Below, in pieces: positions 10,226 to 19,874 of a stretch of DNA of 64,000 nt. The stretch's first letter is position 1, and every line of letters begins with the position of its first letter. A model generated the notes under the pieces. The model saw only the letters and a program-made list of their open reading frames with translations, was not told the DNA's origin and searched no databases. A program made the translations under genes and the position numbers. The DNA comes from Rhizobium esperanzae (lineage in GTDB: Bacteria; Pseudomonadota; Alphaproteobacteria; Rhizobiales; Rhizobiaceae), in contig NZ_JACIFY010000004.1 in NCBI RefSeq assembly GCF_014197615.1, forward strand, positions 186,001-250,000. Direction: 5' to 3'.

Positions 10226-11647
10226 ATGTCCCCCAGATCAGGTCTCCTCATCGTTCTCGGCTTCACGCTCTGGCGCGTCGTTACGCTGCATTTCGATGCG
10301 ACCGATCTGTTCGTCGACGAGGCGCAGTACTGGTTCTGGTCGCAGAATCTCGATTTCGGCTATTATTCCAAGCCGCCGATGATCGCCTGGGTGATCCGGG
10401 CAATGACCGAGCTTTCCGGTTCCGACGCCATCTACTGGATCAGGCTCGCCGGACCGTTGATCCACATGGCGGCGGCGCTGGTGCTGATGAAGGTGGCAAA
10501 GCGTTTCGTCGGGCCGGAGATCGAAGGCTGGACGGGCGCTACCTACATTACGCTGCCGGGCGTCGCGCTGTCTTCGGTGTTCTTCTCGACCGACGTGATC
10601 CTGCTGTTCTTCATCGCGATCGCCCTGCTTGCCTATTTCGGCCTGACGCAGCGGCGCTCGGCGGGGCTGGCGCTGGTCATGGGCCTTGGCGTCGGCCTCG
10701 CCTTCCTGACGAAATATGCCGTACTGTTCGTCGTGCCGGGCGGCGCGCTTGCCCTCCTCCTCATTCCCTCGGCGCGCATCGCCATTCGGGATTTCATCAT
10801 CGCGGTCGCGGTCGCCGCGGTCGTCGCCTTGCCGAATCTCTGGTGGAACCTGCAGCACGACAATACGACGGTGCGCCACACACAGGACATCGCCCATTGG
10901 AGCGAGCTCGGCATCAATCTCCGTCGCGGGCTTGAATTCTTCTCCGCCCAATTCGGCGTCGTCGGGCCGATCGTCTTCTTCGCGATGCTCTGGGCGGTCT
11001 ATCGCATGATCAAGGGCAGGAGCGACGACCGGGAAAAGCTGCTGGTCTGGCTGTCGATGCCGGTGGTGCTGCTGATCACGTTGCAGGCAACGGTCGCCAA
11101 GGCCTATGCCAACTGGGCCGTGACCGCCTATGTCGCCGGGACGATCCTGGCCGTCTGGCTGCTCCATCGGTTCTGGCCGAAAGGGCTCAGGCTGTCGCTC
11201 ACCATCAACGGCATCGCCAGCCTGCTGTTTCCGCTGGCGACAATCTTTCCGCAACAATTGCTTCTGCCGAACGGCGACGAGGTGATGAAGCGCTATCTCG
11301 GCCGTGCCGAGGTCAGCCGCCAGGCCGCGGCCGTGGCCGGCCAGGCCGGCACCGACATCATCGTCACCAACGATCGCGATATGGTCGCCGATCTTTTCTA
11401 TACGCTGCGCGGCACATCCTACAGGATCTATGCCCGCCCGCCGGCGGGCCTTCCCGAGAGTTATTACGAGCAGGAATTCGCCCTGCCGGCCGACATTACC
11501 GGCAAGGTGCTTTACCTGACGCTCGGGTCCTTCAGCTGCGCCACCGAGACGCCCGAGGTGCTGAAGAACTGGCAGCCGACCGAAGGCTATTACAAGGGCA
11601 AGGCGCTCTCCCTCTACAAGGTCTCCGCCGCCTGCCTGGCGCCCTGA
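10226..11647 (+). CDS. Family-39-type membrane glycosyltransferase
   Basis: A 473-residue polytopic protein of the PMT/ArnT-like family, which transfers sugars from polyprenyl-phosphate donors on the outer face of the inner membrane. The first loop has the catalytic acidic motif FVDEAQYWFW followed by YYSKPPMIAW, typical of bacterial GT39/GT83 enzymes. Many hydrophobic segments follow, then a soluble C-terminal region from about residue 370. The acceptor (lipid A, core or other glycolipid) cannot be read from the sequence. No strong ribosome site precedes the ATG, so the exact start is uncertain. Confidence 0.85.
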   Translation: MSPRSGLLIVLGFTLWRVVTLHFDATDLFVDEAQYWFWSQNLDFGYYSKPPMIAWVIRAMTELSGSDAIYWIRLAGPLIHMAAALVLMKVAKRFVGPEIEGWTGATYITLPGVALSSVFFSTDVILLFFIAIALLAYFGLTQRRSAGLALVMGLGVGLAFLTKYAVLFVVPGGALALLLIPSARIAIRDFIIAVAVAAVVALPNLWWNLQHDNTTVRHTQDIAHWSELGINLRRGLEFFSAQFGVVGPIVFFAMLWAVYRMIKGRSDDREKLLVWLSMPVVLLITLQATVAKAYANWAVTAYVAGTILAVWLLHRFWPKGLRLSLTINGIASLLFPLATIFPQQLLLPNGDEVMKRYLGRAEVSRQAAAVAGQAGTDIIVTNDRDMVADLFYTLRGTSYRIYARPPAGLPESYYEQEFALPADITGKVLYLTLGSFSCATETPEVLKNWQPTEGYYKGKALSLYKVSAACLAP

Positions 11648-11659
11648 GCGGATTCCAAT

Positions 11660-11911
11660 CTAAGGAGCCATGCAGAGGCCGGTGCCCGCCCCTTCGATCT
11701 CCACGAATTTGACGCCGCCTTCCTCGAAGGCGAGGCGCAGCTGCGCCTCGGTGGCGCGGTGGATGTCGTGGTGACGACCCTCATAATCGCGGATGGTGCT
11801 GCGCGAGACGGCTGCCCTTTCGGCAAGATCGGTCTGGGTCCAGTCGAGCAATCCGCGTGCCGCCCGGCAGAGAGCCGGGGTGAGAATTGTTTCCCTTGCG
11901 CCTTGACCCAT
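11660..11911 (-). CDS. Small XRE-family helix-turn-helix regulator
   Basis: An 83-residue protein that is almost entirely an HTH domain: residues 12-50 hold RAARGLLDWTQTDLAERAAV and SRSTIRDYEG. The C-terminal part (LRLAFEEGGVKFVEIEG) matches the short tail common in single-domain rhizobial XRE proteins. It is convergent with the upstream glycosyltransferase and divergent from the antiporter gene, separated from it by an AT-rich 79 bases in which it may act on either promoter. Confidence 0.75.
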   Translation of the reverse strand: MGQGARETILTPALCRAARGLLDWTQTDLAERAAVSRSTIRDYEGRHHDIHRATEAQLRLAFEEGGVKFVEIEGAGTGLCMAP

Positions 11912-11990
11912 GATTTCAATTTACCCATATTGGTCGATATAGATCATATATGTCACATTACGAACGGGATTTCCAGATCGGGAGACGGCG

Positions 11991-13808
11991 ATGCCACACG
12001 ATACGCCCTTGATTTCGACAATCGTCGGCGGCCTCGTGCTGGCATTCATCTTCGGCGCCTTTGCCCATCGGCTGCGCATGCCGCCGCTGGTGGGCTATCT
12101 GATCGCCGGCGTGCTGGTCGGGCCGCACACGCCGGGTTATGTGGCGGACCAAAGCCTGGCGCCGGAGCTTGCCGAAATCGGCGTCATCCTGCTGATGTTC
12201 GGGGTCGGGCTGCATTTCTCGCTGAAAGACCTGCTCTCGGTGCGCGGCATCGCGGTGCCGGGCGCCATCGCGCAGATCGCCTTTGCCACCCTGCTCGGCT
12301 GGGGGCTCGGCGCCTTCATGGGCTGGCCGACCGGCGGCAGCCTGGTCTTCGGCCTGGCGCTTTCCGTCGCTTCCACCGTGGTGCTGTTGAAAGCCCTGCA
12401 GGAGCGGCGCCTGGTCGAGACGGAGCGCGGCAGGATCGCCGTCGGCTGGCTGATCGTCGAAGATCTCGCCATGGTGCTGGCGCTGGTGCTGATCCCGGCC
12501 GCGGCCAGCATCGGCGGTGAGGGTCACGCTCCTGTCGAGCCGCTCTCGGCCGGGCTGAACCGCCTGTTCGGGCTCGATCTCGGCATCGGCGGCATGATCG
12601 CCATGACGCTGGTGAAGGTGGCGCTGTTTGTGGCGCTGATGCTGGTCTTCGGCCGCAAGCTCATTCCATGGACGATGCACCGCATTGCCCATACCGGGTC
12701 GCGCGAGCTGTTCCGGCTCGGCGTGCTGGCAATCGCGCTCGGCGTCGCTTTCGGCGCCGCAAAGCTCTTCGGCGTGTCACTGGCGCTCGGCGCCTTCTTT
12801 GCCGGCATGGTGCTGGCCGAAAGCGAGCTCAGCCATCGCGCCGCCCAGGAAAGCCTGCCGCTGCGCGATGCCTTCGCCGTGCTCTTCTTCGTCTCGGTCG
12901 GCATGCTGTTCGATCCGAACATCCTGATCGACAAGCCGCTGCCGATCCTCGCCACCATCTTCATCATCGTCATCGGCAAGTCCGTCGCCGCGCTGCTGAT
13001 CGTGCTCGCCTTCAAGAAGCCGCTCGGCACGGCGCTGACGATTTCCGCCAGTCTCGGCCAGATCGGCGAATTCTCCTTCATCCTCGCCGCCCTCGGCGTC
13101 GAACTCGGGCTGCTGCCGGAGGAAGGCCGCGATCTGATCCTTGCCGGCGCCATCATCTCGATCATCCTCAATCCGCTGCTGTTCTTCCTCTGCGACCGCA
13201 TGCGGCCGTTTTTCGAAGGCGCAAAGCGTGAAGACATCGTGGCGGACCCTGCCGCCGCAGATGCGATAGCCGTGCCGGAGGAGACGCCGCCCGAAGACGA
13301 CGAGGTGCATCCGACGGCGCTCAACGGCCACGCCATTCTCGTCGGCTACGGGCGGGTCGGCAGCATCGTCGGACAGAATCTCAAATCGTCAGCCACACCT
13401 TTTCTCGTCATCGAGGATTCCGACAAGCGCATCGGTGAGCTGAAGGTGCAGGGGGTCGAAACCCTGATGGGCAATGCGGTGATGCGGGAAACGCTCGACC
13501 TCGCCAATCTTGCCGGCGCCCGCAGCATTGCCATCGCCATTCCGAACGCCTTCGAGGCCTGCCGCATCGCCGAGCAGGCGCGCAGCGTCAATCCGTCGAT
13601 CCTCATCGTCGCCCGCGCCCATTCCGACGCCGAAGTCGATGAATTGAAGCAATACGGCGCCGACACCGTCATCATGGGCGAGCGTGAAATTGCGCTTGGC
13701 ATGGTTGACCGGCTCGCCCAAGTGCATCATGACAGTGTGCCCTATGAAGACGGGCATGGGCCTGATACAATTATCCCGGCGGATGACCCTCCGCCGCAAA
13801 GAGAATGA
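11991..13808 (+). CDS. ybaL: YbaL-type CPA2 cation/proton antiporter with TrkA-N domain
   Basis: A 605-residue protein closely resembling E. coli YbaL at the N-terminus (TPLISTIVGGLVLAFIFG, GVILLMFGVGLHFSLKDLL). Residues 1-405 form about a dozen membrane helices of the Kef/CPA2 family. Residues about 445-570 form a cytosolic NAD-binding RCK/TrkA-N domain (ILVGYGRVGSIVGQNL). It probably exchanges potassium or sodium for protons; the ion is not determined by sequence. Confidence 0.9.
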   Translation: MPHDTPLISTIVGGLVLAFIFGAFAHRLRMPPLVGYLIAGVLVGPHTPGYVADQSLAPELAEIGVILLMFGVGLHFSLKDLLSVRGIAVPGAIAQIAFATLLGWGLGAFMGWPTGGSLVFGLALSVASTVVLLKALQERRLVETERGRIAVGWLIVEDLAMVLALVLIPAAASIGGEGHAPVEPLSAGLNRLFGLDLGIGGMIAMTLVKVALFVALMLVFGRKLIPWTMHRIAHTGSRELFRLGVLAIALGVAFGAAKLFGVSLALGAFFAGMVLAESELSHRAAQESLPLRDAFAVLFFVSVGMLFDPNILIDKPLPILATIFIIVIGKSVAALLIVLAFKKPLGTALTISASLGQIGEFSFILAALGVELGLLPEEGRDLILAGAIISIILNPLLFFLCDRMRPFFEGAKREDIVADPAAADAIAVPEETPPEDDEVHPTALNGHAILVGYGRVGSIVGQNLKSSATPFLVIEDSDKRIGELKVQGVETLMGNAVMRETLDLANLAGARSIAIAIPNAFEACRIAEQARSVNPSILIVARAHSDAEVDELKQYGADTVIMGEREIALGMVDRLAQVHHDSVPYEDGHGPDTIIPADDPPPQRE

Positions 13809-13862
13809 GAGATTGGCGCGCTTTTGAGCCGATACGGGAGTGACATCGCCGGGACGGAGAAG

Positions 13863-14240
13863 ATGGAGCTGGACCAGCACCGTCTGACCAGCCGTGTCGC
13901 CGCTTCGCTCCTCGTTGCCATCCTCGCCTATCTCGGCCTGCTTTTCGGCGGCAATCTGATCATCTCACCGACTGCTGCCGTCAATACGCTGTCCTCTTCC
14001 GGCCGGGATCCGCAGCCGCCGCAGCTGACTGCGCGCGACGCCGTGCGCGGGCTGCTCGCCGCCGAGCGCAAGCTTGCGCCAAAGCAGGCAGCCCATGACA
14101 GCGGATCTCCCGCCCTTGCCGCCGCCCCGGCTTTCGATTTCGCCGGCTGGAACACATCAGCCGTCTTTCCGGCATCCGAAGTTCTGCTTCATGCCGCGGT
14201 CTCCAAGACCCATCAGCCGCGCGCACCGCCGGCTGCCTGA
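13863..14240 (+). CDS. Hypothetical membrane-anchored protein
   Basis: A 125-residue protein beginning MELDQHRLTSRVAASLLVAI, with one hydrophobic segment at about residues 12-35 and an Ala/Pro-rich tail. The start at 13863 is chosen for the GGACGGAGAAG before it. It lies 54 bases after ybaL and 84 bases before secDF on the same strand. I recognise no family. Confidence 0.55.
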   Translation: MELDQHRLTSRVAASLLVAILAYLGLLFGGNLIISPTAAVNTLSSSGRDPQPPQLTARDAVRGLLAAERKLAPKQAAHDSGSPALAAAPAFDFAGWNTSAVFPASEVLLHAAVSKTHQPRAPPAA

Positions 14241-14324
14241 CGTCTGCGCCGAGCGCGCTTCCGACATCTGACGACATGCCGCCAGCGCCCGAACGCCGGC
14301 CCCCGATTATCTAAGGAATACAAC

Positions 14325-16874
14325 ATGCGTACTTCACCATGGCTGGTGTTCACCTATACGGTGATCATCTTTTTCGGCCTATTGATCGCCCTGCCGAACG
14401 TCCTGCCGCAATCCGTCCTCCAGCGCGTGCCGGCATGGCTGCCGCATGCACAAGTGTCGCTCGGCCTCGACCTTCGCGGCGGCTCGCATCTCGTTCTGGA
14501 AGTCGACGAAGCGGATCTGACCAAGGAGCGGCTGCAATCGCTGCTGCAGGACGCACGCCGCGTGCTGCGCGAAAAGGGCATCCAGCCGAAGGCCGTCGTA
14601 CGCAACCAGAACCAGATCGTCGTGACGCTCGCCGATGCCACCCAGAGCGATGCCGCCGTTACCGACCTCAAGACGCTCGCCAATCCGATCAGCACCGGCA
14701 TCAGCGCCGGCAAGGCGGATCTTGATGTCACCGCCAACGGCGCCACGATCACCATCGGCTTCTCGCCGGCCGGCATCTCCGCCAATGTCGACAACGCGGT
14801 CCAGCAGAGCCTTGAAGTCATTCGCCAGCGCGTCGACCAGGTCGGCGTCTCCGAACCAACCATCCAGCGCATCGGCGCCAACCGCGTGCTCGTTCAGCTT
14901 CCGGGTACGCAGGACCCGTCGCGCCTGCGCCAGCTTCTGGGCTCCACGGCGAAGATGTCGTTCCACATGGTGGCGCCGAACAATCAGCCCGGCCCGGGCA
15001 TCACCATGATGCAGGACGAAGAAGGCCGGTCCTATGCTGTTCTCGACCGCGTCGAAATCTCCGGCGACCGCCTTTCGGACGCCCGCGTCAGCTTCGATCC
15101 CAACACGCATGAGCCGGTCGTCAGCTTCCGCTTCGACAGCGCCGGCGCCACCCGCTTTGCCGATATCACCCGCCAGAATGTCGGCAATCCCTTCGCCATC
15201 GTCCTCGACGACAAGGTGTTGAGCGCGCCCAATATCCGCGAGCCGATCACCGGCGGTTCCGGCCAGATCTCCGGCAATTTCTCGGCCGACAGCGCAACGA
15301 CGCTTGCCGCCATGCTGCGCGCCGGCGCCCTGCCCGCCAAGCTGACGGTCATCGAGGAACGCACCGTCGGCGCCGACCTCGGCGCCGATGCCATCAAGAT
15401 GGGTATTTATTCCGGCCTCGTCGGCTTTGCGCTCGTCGCACTCTTCATCTTCGTTCTCTACGGCACCTGGGGCATCCTCGCGAATGTGGCGCTGCTGATC
15501 CACACGATCCTGACCTTCTCGGCGCTGACGCTGGTGGGTGCGACGCTGACCCTGCCAGGCATTGCCGGTGTCGTTCTCGGCATCGGCCTTGCGGTCGACG
15601 CCAACGTCCTCATCAACGAGCGTATTCGTGAAGAAACCCGCAAGGGCAAGAGCGCCTTTGCCGCCATCGATACCGGCTTCAACCGTGCCTATTCGACCAT
15701 TATCGACGGCAACATGACGGCCCTGATCGCGGCCGCCATCCTGTTCTACTTCGGTTCCGGGCCGGTTCGCGGCTTCGCCGTGACCATGGCGCTCGGCCTG
15801 ATCATCTCGATGTTCACCTCGGTCGCCTTCGTTCGCGTCGCGATGATCGAGATCACCCGCCGCCGCAAGTTCAAGGTGCTGAACATCCGGCCGCTGATCC
15901 CCTTCAGCCCTTACGACAAGCACATCCAGTTCATGAAGGCGCGCTTCTTCGGCGTCAGCGTTTCGGCGCTGCTGTCGATCGCCTCCATCTTGCTGTTCAT
16001 CCATCCCGGCCTCAACTACGGCGTCGACTTCCGCGGCGGCATCCAGATGTCGGTCAAGACTCAAGGCGCGGCCGATCTTGCGAAGTTCCGCGAGGGTCTC
16101 GATAGTCTCGGCCTCGGCGAAATCACGCTGCAGACCTTCGGCGACAACAGCAGCATTCTTGTGCGCGCGCAGCGGCAGGAAGGCGGCGAAGAGGCGCAGA
16201 CGGCTGCGGTGACCAAGCTGAAGGCCGAAGTCGCCAAGATCGACCCGAACGCCACCGTCGAAGGCACCGACGTCATCGGTCCGAAGGTCAGCGGCGAGCT
16301 TGCCTCGGCCGGCATCCTGTCGGTGGTGATCGCCAGCCTCGCGATGCTCATCTATATCTGGGTGCGGTTCGAATGGCCGTTTGCCGTCGGCGCCATCGTC
16401 ACGCTGGTGCTCGACGTCACCAAGGCGATCGGCTTCTTCGCGATCACCGGCCTCGACTTCAACCTGACGGCCATCGCCGCCGTCCTGACGCTCGTCGGTT
16501 ACTCGGTAAACGACAAGGTCGTGGTCTACGACCGCATGCGCGAAAACATGCGCCTCTACAAATCGATGCCGCTGCGCGAAATCATCGACAAGTCGATCAA
16601 CGAAACCCTGGCCCGAAGCCTCTACACCAATGCGACGGCCTTCCTCGCCCTGGTGCCGATGGCGATCTGGGGCGGCAGCGCCGTCTCGAGCTTCGCCATC
16701 CCGATGGTCTTCGGCATTCTCGTCGCCGGCGCCTCTTCGATCTTTATCGCAGCCCCGATCCTGCTCTTCCTCGGCGACTGGCGCCGCCGCCACGCCAAGG
16801 CGGTATCGGGAGACGATACGGCCGTTGAAATCATCCCGCCGGAACAGGGGCGCTCCCGCAAGTCGGCAAGCTAA
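14325..16874 (+). CDS. secDF: Fused protein-export membrane protein SecDF
   Basis: SecD and SecF use the proton gradient to help the SecYEG translocon release proteins into the periplasm. Here both are in one 849-residue chain. The SecD half has VSLGLDLRGGSHLVLEVDEA, the large periplasmic P1 region and six helices with GIGLAVDANVLINERIREE. The SecF half begins near residue 530 with GLNYGVDFRGGIQMSVKT and has YSVNDKVVVYDRMREN. Fusion is common in rhizobia. A terminator hairpin follows at 16901. Confidence 0.97.
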   Translation: MRTSPWLVFTYTVIIFFGLLIALPNVLPQSVLQRVPAWLPHAQVSLGLDLRGGSHLVLEVDEADLTKERLQSLLQDARRVLREKGIQPKAVVRNQNQIVVTLADATQSDAAVTDLKTLANPISTGISAGKADLDVTANGATITIGFSPAGISANVDNAVQQSLEVIRQRVDQVGVSEPTIQRIGANRVLVQLPGTQDPSRLRQLLGSTAKMSFHMVAPNNQPGPGITMMQDEEGRSYAVLDRVEISGDRLSDARVSFDPNTHEPVVSFRFDSAGATRFADITRQNVGNPFAIVLDDKVLSAPNIREPITGGSGQISGNFSADSATTLAAMLRAGALPAKLTVIEERTVGADLGADAIKMGIYSGLVGFALVALFIFVLYGTWGILANVALLIHTILTFSALTLVGATLTLPGIAGVVLGIGLAVDANVLINERIREETRKGKSAFAAIDTGFNRAYSTIIDGNMTALIAAAILFYFGSGPVRGFAVTMALGLIISMFTSVAFVRVAMIEITRRRKFKVLNIRPLIPFSPYDKHIQFMKARFFGVSVSALLSIASILLFIHPGLNYGVDFRGGIQMSVKTQGAADLAKFREGLDSLGLGEITLQTFGDNSSILVRAQRQEGGEEAQTAAVTKLKAEVAKIDPNATVEGTDVIGPKVSGELASAGILSVVIASLAMLIYIWVRFEWPFAVGAIVTLVLDVTKAIGFFAITGLDFNLTAIAAVLTLVGYSVNDKVVVYDRMRENMRLYKSMPLREIIDKSINETLARSLYTNATAFLALVPMAIWGGSAVSSFAIPMVFGILVAGASSIFIAAPILLFLGDWRRRHAKAVSGDDTAVEIIPPEQGRSRKSAS

Positions 16875-16900
16875 AAAATTTGCTGTTGACGCATGCTTGA

Positions 16901-16936
16901 AGAGGGCGCCGGTTGCAGAGCCGGCGCCCTCTTTCT
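16901..16936 (+). terminator. Rho-independent terminator after secDF
   Basis: A perfect 12-base stem (AGAGGGCGCCGG with CCGGCGCCCTCT) encloses an eight-base loop and runs into TTCTATT. It lies 27 bases after the secDF stop, so it most likely ends that transcript. Confidence 0.85.
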
Positions 16937-17045
16937 ATTGTCGGTGACTGCAAGGATAAAATCATGCAGCCTTTCAAAGGATTACAGCGTCCCTTGCGCG
17001 TCTGAAAAGAAACGCGGCGCTGCCACAGAGATCGGAAACCGTAAG

Positions 17046-17762
17046 ATGTCATCCGACCCGACGAGACAATCGGAACCCAATATTGCCGGCGACAACGAGG
17101 AGCGCATCAAACGATTTCTCGCGACCGCCTCGCACGACCTGCAATCGCCGCTGCGCCATATCGCCATGTATGCCGAGCTGCTGCTCGACGACCTCGGGGA
17201 AACGCTGGACGGCGAACAGCTTCAGAGCCTCAGGATGATCATGGAGAAAGCGCAGACCGCGCAACGCCTCACCAAGGCATTGATGAGCCTTGCCGGCGGA
17301 GCCCCTCAGGTGACACCCGAAGAGGTGGATCTGCAGGCGCTGGCCGAAAATGTCTGGGGCGAGCTGACCGACGAAACCGAGATTGGCGAGGCGACGCTTG
17401 AAAGCGGGGGCCTGCCCTCCATCCGCACCGATCCTGCCCTGCTCGGCCTGGTGCTGAGGCATGTGCTGGCCAACGCGCTGACCTTTCGCAGCGAATCGCC
17501 GCTGCATGTGGCGATTGCGGCGGAGCGAAAGGGAACAGATTGGTTCATCCGGATTTCCGATAATGGGACGGGTATCGATCCCGCCTATCGCGAGCGGATA
17601 TTCGAGCCGTTCTGGAAATTGCCGAAGGCGGGAACGGTCCAGGGCGCCGGCCTCGGATTGACGACGGCGCGGGAGTTCCTGACCGCGCTTGGCGGCGATA
17701 TCGGCCTGGAGCATTCGGATGCAAGCGGCAGCCGCTTCATCATCCGCCTTCCGATTGCCTGA
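17046..17762 (+). CDS. Small cytosolic sensor-less histidine kinase
   Basis: A 238-residue protein made only of the kinase core. His30 lies in LATASHDLQSPLRH, followed by a dimerisation helix and an ATP-binding domain with HVLANALTFR, DNGTGIDPAYRERIFEPF and GAGLGLTTAREFL. There is no input domain or membrane segment, so it must sense through a partner. The start at 17046 is preferred to an upstream ATG inside the terminator. It is convergent with a lone receiver gene, a plausible partner. Confidence 0.85.
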   Translation: MSSDPTRQSEPNIAGDNEERIKRFLATASHDLQSPLRHIAMYAELLLDDLGETLDGEQLQSLRMIMEKAQTAQRLTKALMSLAGGAPQVTPEEVDLQALAENVWGELTDETEIGEATLESGGLPSIRTDPALLGLVLRHVLANALTFRSESPLHVAIAAERKGTDWFIRISDNGTGIDPAYRERIFEPFWKLPKAGTVQGAGLGLTTAREFLTALGGDIGLEHSDASGSRFIIRLPIA

Positions 17763-17768
17763 GGCTCA

Positions 17769-17840
17769 AGCCTTTCCCCCGGGGAAGGCTCTCCCCTTTG
17801 CCGTCGCGCAATTCCAGCAAAACCGCTGCAGTTTTGCTGG
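17769..17840. terminator. Two hairpins between convergent kinase and receiver genes
   Basis: An imperfect stem at 17769-17790 (AGCCTTTCCCC against GGGGAAGGCT) is followed by a perfect 10-base stem at 17814-17840 (CCAGCAAAAC with GTTTTGCTGG, seven-base loop). They fill the gap between two facing stop codons and probably act as terminators for both strands. T-runs are weak, so the second may instead be a dispersed palindrome. Confidence 0.5.
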
Positions 17841-17844
17841 AGGT

Positions 17845-18282
17845 TTAGATGCTGTAATCGTCCTTCCAGAAATCCGGGACGTCATAGTTCACATATTCGC
17901 GGATGATGTGCTGCAGCGTCTGGGCATCGATTTCATCCTTGCCGATGCGGAAATCGACGCCGTAATCGGGGAATTCCTGGAAATAGCCGCCCGATATATC
18001 GGTCGAGACGACGCCGATCGGGCCGGTGTAACCGATGCCGCGCAGTTCCGGCACGGTTTCGCGGAAATCGACGTTCGGCAGAAGGCGGTTGTCGAGCAGG
18101 ATGAGATCGAAACGCGCCAGGCGGATCTTTTCCAGCGCATCACCGATCGAGGGTGAATATTCAACCTCGACGGCCGGCTCGGAGAGATCGGCGATCTTCT
18201 TCTTGAGCGCACGGAATTCGATGAATTCGTCGTCGACAAAAAGAACCTTTACGGCGTTCCTTCGGCCCGCTTCGGTGATCAT
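17845..18282 (-). CDS. Single-domain response regulator
   Basis: A 145-residue receiver domain with the acidic pair in VLFVDDEF, acceptor Asp in LILLDNRLLPNVD, Thr in VVSTDIS and Lys in RIGKDE. The segment after the acceptor lacks the usual M-P-x-M/L-D-G, so it is a divergent receiver. No output domain is present. It lies 30 bases downstream of the LuxR-type gene on the same strand and faces the small kinase. Confidence 0.8.
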   Translation of the reverse strand: MITEAGRRNAVKVLFVDDEFIEFRALKKKIADLSEPAVEVEYSPSIGDALEKIRLARFDLILLDNRLLPNVDFRETVPELRGIGYTGPIGVVSTDISGGYFQEFPDYGVDFRIGKDEIDAQTLQHIIREYVNYDVPDFWKDDYSI

Positions 18283-18312
18283 CGTCTTAATTCCCCAATC
18301 CCGAAACCAGCT

Positions 18313-19023
18313 TCACGTAACCAAACCGTTTCTCAAGGCGATCGCCACCATATGAACGCGGTTGACAGCGTCAAGTTTGCGCGCGGCCGCGGTGATGTGC
18401 GAATTGACCGTATGTTCGGAGAGACCGAGAATGATCGCGATCTCAGCCGATGTCTTGCCTTCGCTCGTCCATTTGACGATTTCCGATTCGCGCTGGGTCA
18501 GCCGTCCGGACATTTCCGGCGTCAGGATTTCCTCGTAAAGCTTGTCGAAAATGCGCATGGCGTCGAGAAGCATGTCGGCGATTTCGCTCTGATCCGGCTC
18601 CTGACGCTCGCCGCTGAGCACCAGGCAATAGCGCCGCCCTTCCGGGGTGAACAACGGGATGAACAGAAAGACGCCGCTCAGGAACTCGTTGAAAACGAGA
18701 TCGGACCGATAATCTTCCGGCCGTGCGCCCCTGCCATGAACCGGCGTTGCCAGAAACTGGGCCGATTTTGCCCGGACAGTGCCGAGCGTTTCCTTCAACG
18801 TCGCAATGAAAAGCCCGACACGCCGTTCGGCGACATTGGTGATGACGATATCGCGTTCACCGAAAGGGGCCGAAGCCTCGGAAATGCGGGCCAGCACGAA
18901 ATTATCGAAGTTGTAGTGCTGCGCCGCCGACTTCAGCAGCCGGAAAAAATCGGTGCGGTTGATCGCCCGGCTGAGCTCCGGTCCGGCATGAAAGGGAATT
19001 GCCGGGGCATTATTCATTCCCAC
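18313..19023 (-). CDS. LuxR-type transcriptional regulator
   Basis: A 236-residue protein with an N-terminal region resembling the autoinducer-binding fold (DFFRLLKSAAQHYNFDNFVLA) and a C-terminal LuxR HTH at about 170-230 (LTQRESEIVKWTSEGKTSAEIAIILGLSEHTVNSHI, read in two parts). No luxI-type synthase is nearby, so it is an orphan whose ligand is unknown. It precedes the single-domain receiver gene by 30 bases and the two may be co-transcribed. Confidence 0.8.
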   Translation of the reverse strand: MGMNNAPAIPFHAGPELSRAINRTDFFRLLKSAAQHYNFDNFVLARISEASAPFGERDIVITNVAERRVGLFIATLKETLGTVRAKSAQFLATPVHGRGARPEDYRSDLVFNEFLSGVFLFIPLFTPEGRRYCLVLSGERQEPDQSEIADMLLDAMRIFDKLYEEILTPEMSGRLTQRESEIVKWTSEGKTSAEIAIILGLSEHTVNSHITAAARKLDAVNRVHMVAIALRNGLVT

Positions 19024-19496
19024 TCGTCCTCTCCTCCGCCAATGCCTCCAATCCCGAAATCTTGGGATATACGTCCTAAACGCGAAGAGCTACAAAAATT
19101 GCGAGACGGTTGATGACGGAGATCGAAAACGGGGACTTTCGATATCTAAGGCGGAAATCATCAATTATCTCAACTACAGGTGATGCACGGGTTTAATTTA
19201 CTGAGGGCAGTAGTTCTTACCTGGGTGTCGTATTCTTCGCGCATTCAACATCCATGAATGCGCGAAGGCAGTGCCAGACGTAAGCGCGAGAGAGAGCTGG
19301 CGGCCCATTCAGCTAAGGGGTTGGCTGATGTTCGTGGCGGCGAACACGGGTTGATCGGCTCTCTCAACGCTTATTTTGCGAAGCATTTCCTTCGCTTCGG
19401 TTGCATCTTGTGATGCGTCCTCGACCTTGTCAATCGCAGCTTGCCATATGGCCGGGACAAAGGACAGGGAACGGCTTGGCGGGCCTGCGCCGTTTC
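19024..19496. other. Gene-free region with a 13-base perfect hairpin
   Basis: No reading frame with a convincing start fills these 473 bases. The clear feature is a perfect inverted repeat at 19235-19267: CTTCGCGCATTCA and TGAATGCGCGAAG around a seven-base loop. Neither side has a T-run, so it is not an obvious terminator. It could be part of a small RNA or a protein-binding site. Confidence 0.4.
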
Positions 19497-19874
19497 CTAC
19501 ATCTCAAGATTGAGAAGAATGCTGGCAAGGTCAAGGGGCTTTTCCAGATAGGTATCGGCGCCGGCGGCAAGTGAGCGCGCCCGATCCTCGGCCGCATCCG
19601 ATCCGCTGCAGACGGCAAGCCGCATCGCTTTGAAACGATCGTCCAGACGCAGCCTGCTCACCAGGCCGATGCCGCTGTCGAGCGGCATGTAGAGATCGGC
19701 GACCAGCAGTTCCGGCAGAGCCCAACCTTCCGCCGCGCGCTGTTCCAGCGCCGCCAGCGCCGTCTCGGCGGTCGAAAAACAGAATAGGTCGACCTCTAGC
19801 TGCTGCTTCCTGCGGATATAGTCGAGATAGAAGAGATCATCCCTGCTGTCGTCGACGTAAATTATGGTAGGCAT
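19497..19874 (-). CDS. Single-domain response regulator
   Basis: A 125-residue receiver domain (IIYVDDSRDDLFYL, acceptor Asp in LLVADLYMPLDSG, Lys in YLEKPLDL). The usual switch Thr is Ser (VCSGSDAA). The early D-D-S-R-D-D pattern and lack of an output domain resemble the Rcp1 group that pairs with phytochrome-type kinases. It is divergent from such a kinase gene, 194 bases away. Confidence 0.8.
   Translation of the reverse strand: MPTIIYVDDSRDDLFYLDYIRRKQQLEVDLFCFSTAETALAALEQRAAEGWALPELLVADLYMPLDSGIGLVSRLRLDDRFKAMRLAVCSGSDAAEDRARSLAAGADTYLEKPLDLASILLNLEM

Noticed and set aside
14379-16793. 804-codon open frame antisense to secDF
   Set aside because: Its product is a repetitive Arg/Asp/Gly-rich string without domains, typical of the opposite strand of a GC-rich gene. 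secDF is certain.
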